From Alphaproteobacteria bacterium (GTDB lineage Bacteria > Pseudomonadota > Alphaproteobacteria > JAJTHO01), in assembly GCA_021297975.1 (NCBI GenBank), contig JAJTHO010000093.1, positions 1 through 7,670 of the forward strand: 7,670 nt of DNA. Direction: 5' to 3'. The notes below the pieces were generated by a model. The model was not told the DNA's origin, did not search any database, and saw only the letters and a program-made list of their open reading frames with translations. Both the position numbers and the translations under genes were made by a program. Within the stretch, counting starts at the first letter, position 1. The number at the start of each line of letters is the position of its first letter. Shown here piece after piece: positions 6,049 through 7,670 of this stretch.

Positions 6049-6822
6049 ATGCCGGGAACCGCCACCCCTGATAACGATGTTGTTGCCATAGCCAATACCC
6101 CGGCGACACCGGCGAGCCTCTTTCTACTCAATCTTCAACAACGTGTTCAAACCGCTTTTGGCAACGCCTTGGAAAGAATAGGCGTATCTGCAGAGCGCGC
6201 GGCGGACTTTACGTATGGCGATCCGTATGAGGTTTTTTCAGCCGATCAGCAAAAAAATCTGGGTATTGAACTAGAAGAAACCCTGGGAAAAATGGCGCAG
6301 CGCCTCAATGCAGAGCTCTTTGGTGACGCGCCGAAAGATGAGGCAGATGTCGCGAATGCCGCTGAGCCGGTTGCTGACGCGAAGAGCGACGAATGGCTGG
6401 CTGAGATATACAAACTCAATGAATACATTAAAGCGGAGTTAGGCCAAGCGCCCGGCATCGTTGGTGTTCAGGAAGTGATGGATTGCAAGATTGAAAGCCG
6501 CGAAGAATACATCAAAGCCATAAACGCCCTCCTGCGGCTAAGTGTGCCGGGCTATGATGGCAATTCAATGGTGTCGGCACGAGATGGCGCACGTGCTATT
6601 ATCGCCAAAAACCAGGATGATTTATCGCCGCGACAACTGCAAGAACAAGCCATCAAACTGGGTTTGCACGGCGCGGCGTATCACACCTATATTGGCGAAG
6701 GGGCTTGGAATCAGGCCAAAAAGCACCTCAATAATTCAAAAGAACAATTGGAATGGCTGGAACTGTTTAGAAGCAGCAGAACCGGCATACAAAACCTGAA
6801 CGAAGCCGCCCACACCCGCTGA
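6049..6822 (+). CDS. Hypothetical protein, acidic and helical, next to a flagellar-type gene
   Basis: A 257-aa protein starting MPGTATPDND that I do not recognise. It has no signal peptide, no membrane segment and only one cysteine, so it is probably cytoplasmic. The N-terminal 20 residues are Ala/Thr/Pro-rich. A predicted helical region follows (about 22-85), then an Ala/Asp/Glu-rich linker (about 92-115) and a second helical part (about 117-257) rich in Leu, Glu, Lys and Gln. Coding is supported by an uninterrupted frame, amphipathic composition and flanking promoters on both sides. An in-frame TTG at 6007 would lengthen it by 14 residues, mostly Tyr and Ile, but that TTG is the -35 box, so the ATG is chosen. 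No Shine-Dalgarno precedes the ATG, and the promoter places the RNA start only a few bases upstream, suggesting a leaderless transcript. A sigma-54 promoter begins 4 nt after its stop, so it may belong to the flagellar region, but its role is unknown. Confidence 0.8.
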   Translation: MPGTATPDNDVVAIANTPATPASLFLLNLQQRVQTAFGNALERIGVSAERAADFTYGDPYEVFSADQQKNLGIELEETLGKMAQRLNAELFGDAPKDEADVANAAEPVADAKSDEWLAEIYKLNEYIKAELGQAPGIVGVQEVMDCKIESREEYIKAINALLRLSVPGYDGNSMVSARDGARAIIAKNQDDLSPRQLQEQAIKLGLHGAAYHTYIGEGAWNQAKKHLNNSKEQLEWLELFRSSRTGIQNLNEAAHTR

Positions 6823-6825
6823 TAC

Positions 6826-6841
6826 TGGCACACTCCTTGCA
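6826..6841 (+). promoter_or_regulatory. Sigma-54 (-24/-12) promoter upstream of the FliK-like gene
   Basis: Reads TGGCAC-A-CTCC-TTGCA. The essential GG (6827-6828) and GC (6839-6840) are exactly 10 bp apart, and the site differs from the consensus TGGCACG-N4-TTGCW only at the G. With C6840 as -12, transcription starts near 6852, about four bases before the ATG at 6856. Sigma-54 promoters drive late flagellar genes in Caulobacter and other bacteria and need an activator such as FlbD. No activator site was confidently identified. Confidence 0.75.
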
Positions 6842-6855
6842 CCGCAATTTCCATC

Positions 6856-7670
6856 ATGGTTGCGGTCTCCTCCCCCTCGTCACTTATACCCTCGCCGGCA
6901 GCGCCCGCGTCACCCCTCGGCGCAACAACGAATAACGCGCCCGCAACGGATTTTGCAGCCTTGCTCTTCAGCGCAACACCCCCCGCGCCGCCCGCTGCCA
7001 ATCTGCCCGCCGCCGCGCCAAAAGCGAAAGTGCCGCAACAGCCCGCAAAGGCCGCTAGTCCTGATAATGCCGCCAGCAGCCGCGATACAGAGACACCCGC
7101 AACAGATGCTAACGCGCCCGCCGTTGATGCCAGCACGCCTAAAAACAGCGATACCGCCAGCACGGGCGATAACTCAGACCAGCAGGCTCCAGATACAACC
7201 GACGACACCGCCCAACAAAACGACGCCCCCGCCCCCACGCCGCAACTGGTTGTGGCGGTTGTGGCTGCGCCGGTTATTGTAGACACCATAACGATCAGCG
7301 CCCCGGCAAATACTGCCGCGCCAACAGAGTCCGCAGAAATTGATACACGCCTTGCCGCCGCCCTGCCCGCTACGCCTGTTGCAACGCCCATTCTGAATAC
7401 CGCGCTGCCGCAAACCCAAGACAACGCTGCGCTAGAAGCCCTTCTCAAAAGCGCCGCCGCCGAAAACGATACCCCGGTTGATCTTGAACAACTACGCACA
7501 AGCCTTGCCGCAACTATACCCGTTGAGACGCCTCGCCCCGTTAACGATACCAGCAACGCCGCAATCCTTGCCGCCGCCGCGCTTAAAGCAAGCCAGCAGT
7601 CGGAAACCACCCTGCCGATTCTAAACGCGCCGGATAGCGCGGAAACAGAACAGACGCAGCCCCTGCCGCC
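6856..7670 (+). CDS. Putative flagellar hook-length control protein FliK, N-terminal part (cut by window edge)
   Basis: An open frame from the ATG at 6856 to the window edge, 271 codons with no stop, so the gene continues beyond. FliK is a secreted molecular ruler that sets hook length and switches export specificity at FlhB. The visible part fits the disordered N-terminal region of alphaproteobacterial FliK: Ala/Pro/Thr/Asp/Asn-rich with no Cys, Trp, Tyr or His, a short DFAALL motif near the start (32-37) of the kind often seen in FliK N-termini, and a hydrophobic Val/Ala segment around 131-144. The conserved FliK C-terminal domain, which would prove identity, is not in the window. The sigma-54 promoter immediately upstream independently suggests a late flagellar gene. 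No Shine-Dalgarno is visible and the predicted leader is about 4 nt. Alternatives are another secreted or surface Ala/Pro-rich protein. The long opposite-strand frame here (7610-6711) lacks any recognisable domain and is judged a shadow. Confidence 0.6.
   Translation, partial: MVAVSSPSSLIPSPAAPASPLGATTNNAPATDFAALLFSATPPAPPAANLPAAAPKAKVPQQPAKAASPDNAASSRDTETPATDANAPAVDASTPKNSDTASTGDNSDQQAPDTTDDTAQQNDAPAPTPQLVVAVVAAPVIVDTITISAPANTAAPTESAEIDTRLAAALPATPVATPILNTALPQTQDNAALEALLKSAAAENDTPVDLEQLRTSLAATIPVETPRPVNDTSNAAILAAAALKASQQSETTLPILNAPDSAETEQTQPLP

Noticed and set aside
6711..7610. A 299-codon minus-strand frame opposite the FliK-like gene, rich in Ala/Val/Ser.
   Set aside because: It mirrors the Ala/Pro-rich plus-strand frame, shows no recognisable domain, begins at a GTG without a convincing Shine-Dalgarno, and runs into the 3' end of the gene at 6049. 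The plus frame has a sigma-54 promoter and a FliK-like start.
1..7670. Mobile element, CRISPR array, tRNA or rRNA, or a defence system.
   Set aside because: No transposase, terminal repeats, spaced direct repeats, structural RNA or defence-type domain was seen; nearly all sequence is housekeeping genes plus the start of a flagellar-type region.

Overview
The window looks like a chromosomal segment of a motile, Gram-negative alphaproteobacterium. The mutM–enoyl-CoA hydratase pair is an arrangement I associate with alphaproteobacteria, where rpsT and dnaA often follow. A lipobox protein and a class A penicillin-binding protein show a cell envelope with periplasm. A near-perfect sigma-54 promoter precedes an open reading frame with a FliK-like N-terminus. 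The taxon is inferred from gene order and style; nothing here fixes a genus.

Layout. (1) 5–1828, plus strand: a compact class A penicillin-binding protein (peptidoglycan glycosyltransferase plus transpeptidase). (2) 1827–1858: a strong intrinsic terminator pointing left, overlapping the PBP stop codon and ending the minus-strand cluster. (3) 5874 down to 1873, minus strand: five genes in a row, rpsB, tsf, a Cys-rich lipoprotein of unknown function, mutM and an enoyl-CoA hydratase. Spacing is tight: the tsf Shine-Dalgarno touches the rpsB stop codon, and the lipoprotein stop overlaps the mutM start as TAATG. (4) 5875–6048: a 174-nt divergent control region with an rpsB leader that can fold into a long stem and a 90% A+T promoter facing right. 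(5) 6049–6822, plus strand: an unrecognised acidic, helical protein of 257 aa. (6) 6826–6841: a -24/-12 sigma-54 promoter. (7) 6856 to the window edge, plus strand: an Ala/Pro/Thr-rich ORF cut by the window, best read as the N-terminal part of a flagellar hook-length control protein (FliK).

The minus-strand genes are translation factors (S2, EF-Ts), DNA oxidative-damage repair (MutM), a lipoprotein and a fatty-acyl-CoA enzyme, so the block is a housekeeping cluster rather than one pathway. The right end appears to enter a flagellar region.

I see no mobile element, CRISPR array, tRNA or rRNA, and no convincing sign of a new multi-gene system. The points most worth a second look are: MutM lacking the fourth zinc-finger cysteine; two consecutive plus-strand genes whose promoters imply almost leaderless mRNAs; the rpsB leader stem; rpsB–tsf followed by a lipoprotein and mutM instead of pyrH–frr; and the two proteins of unknown function.
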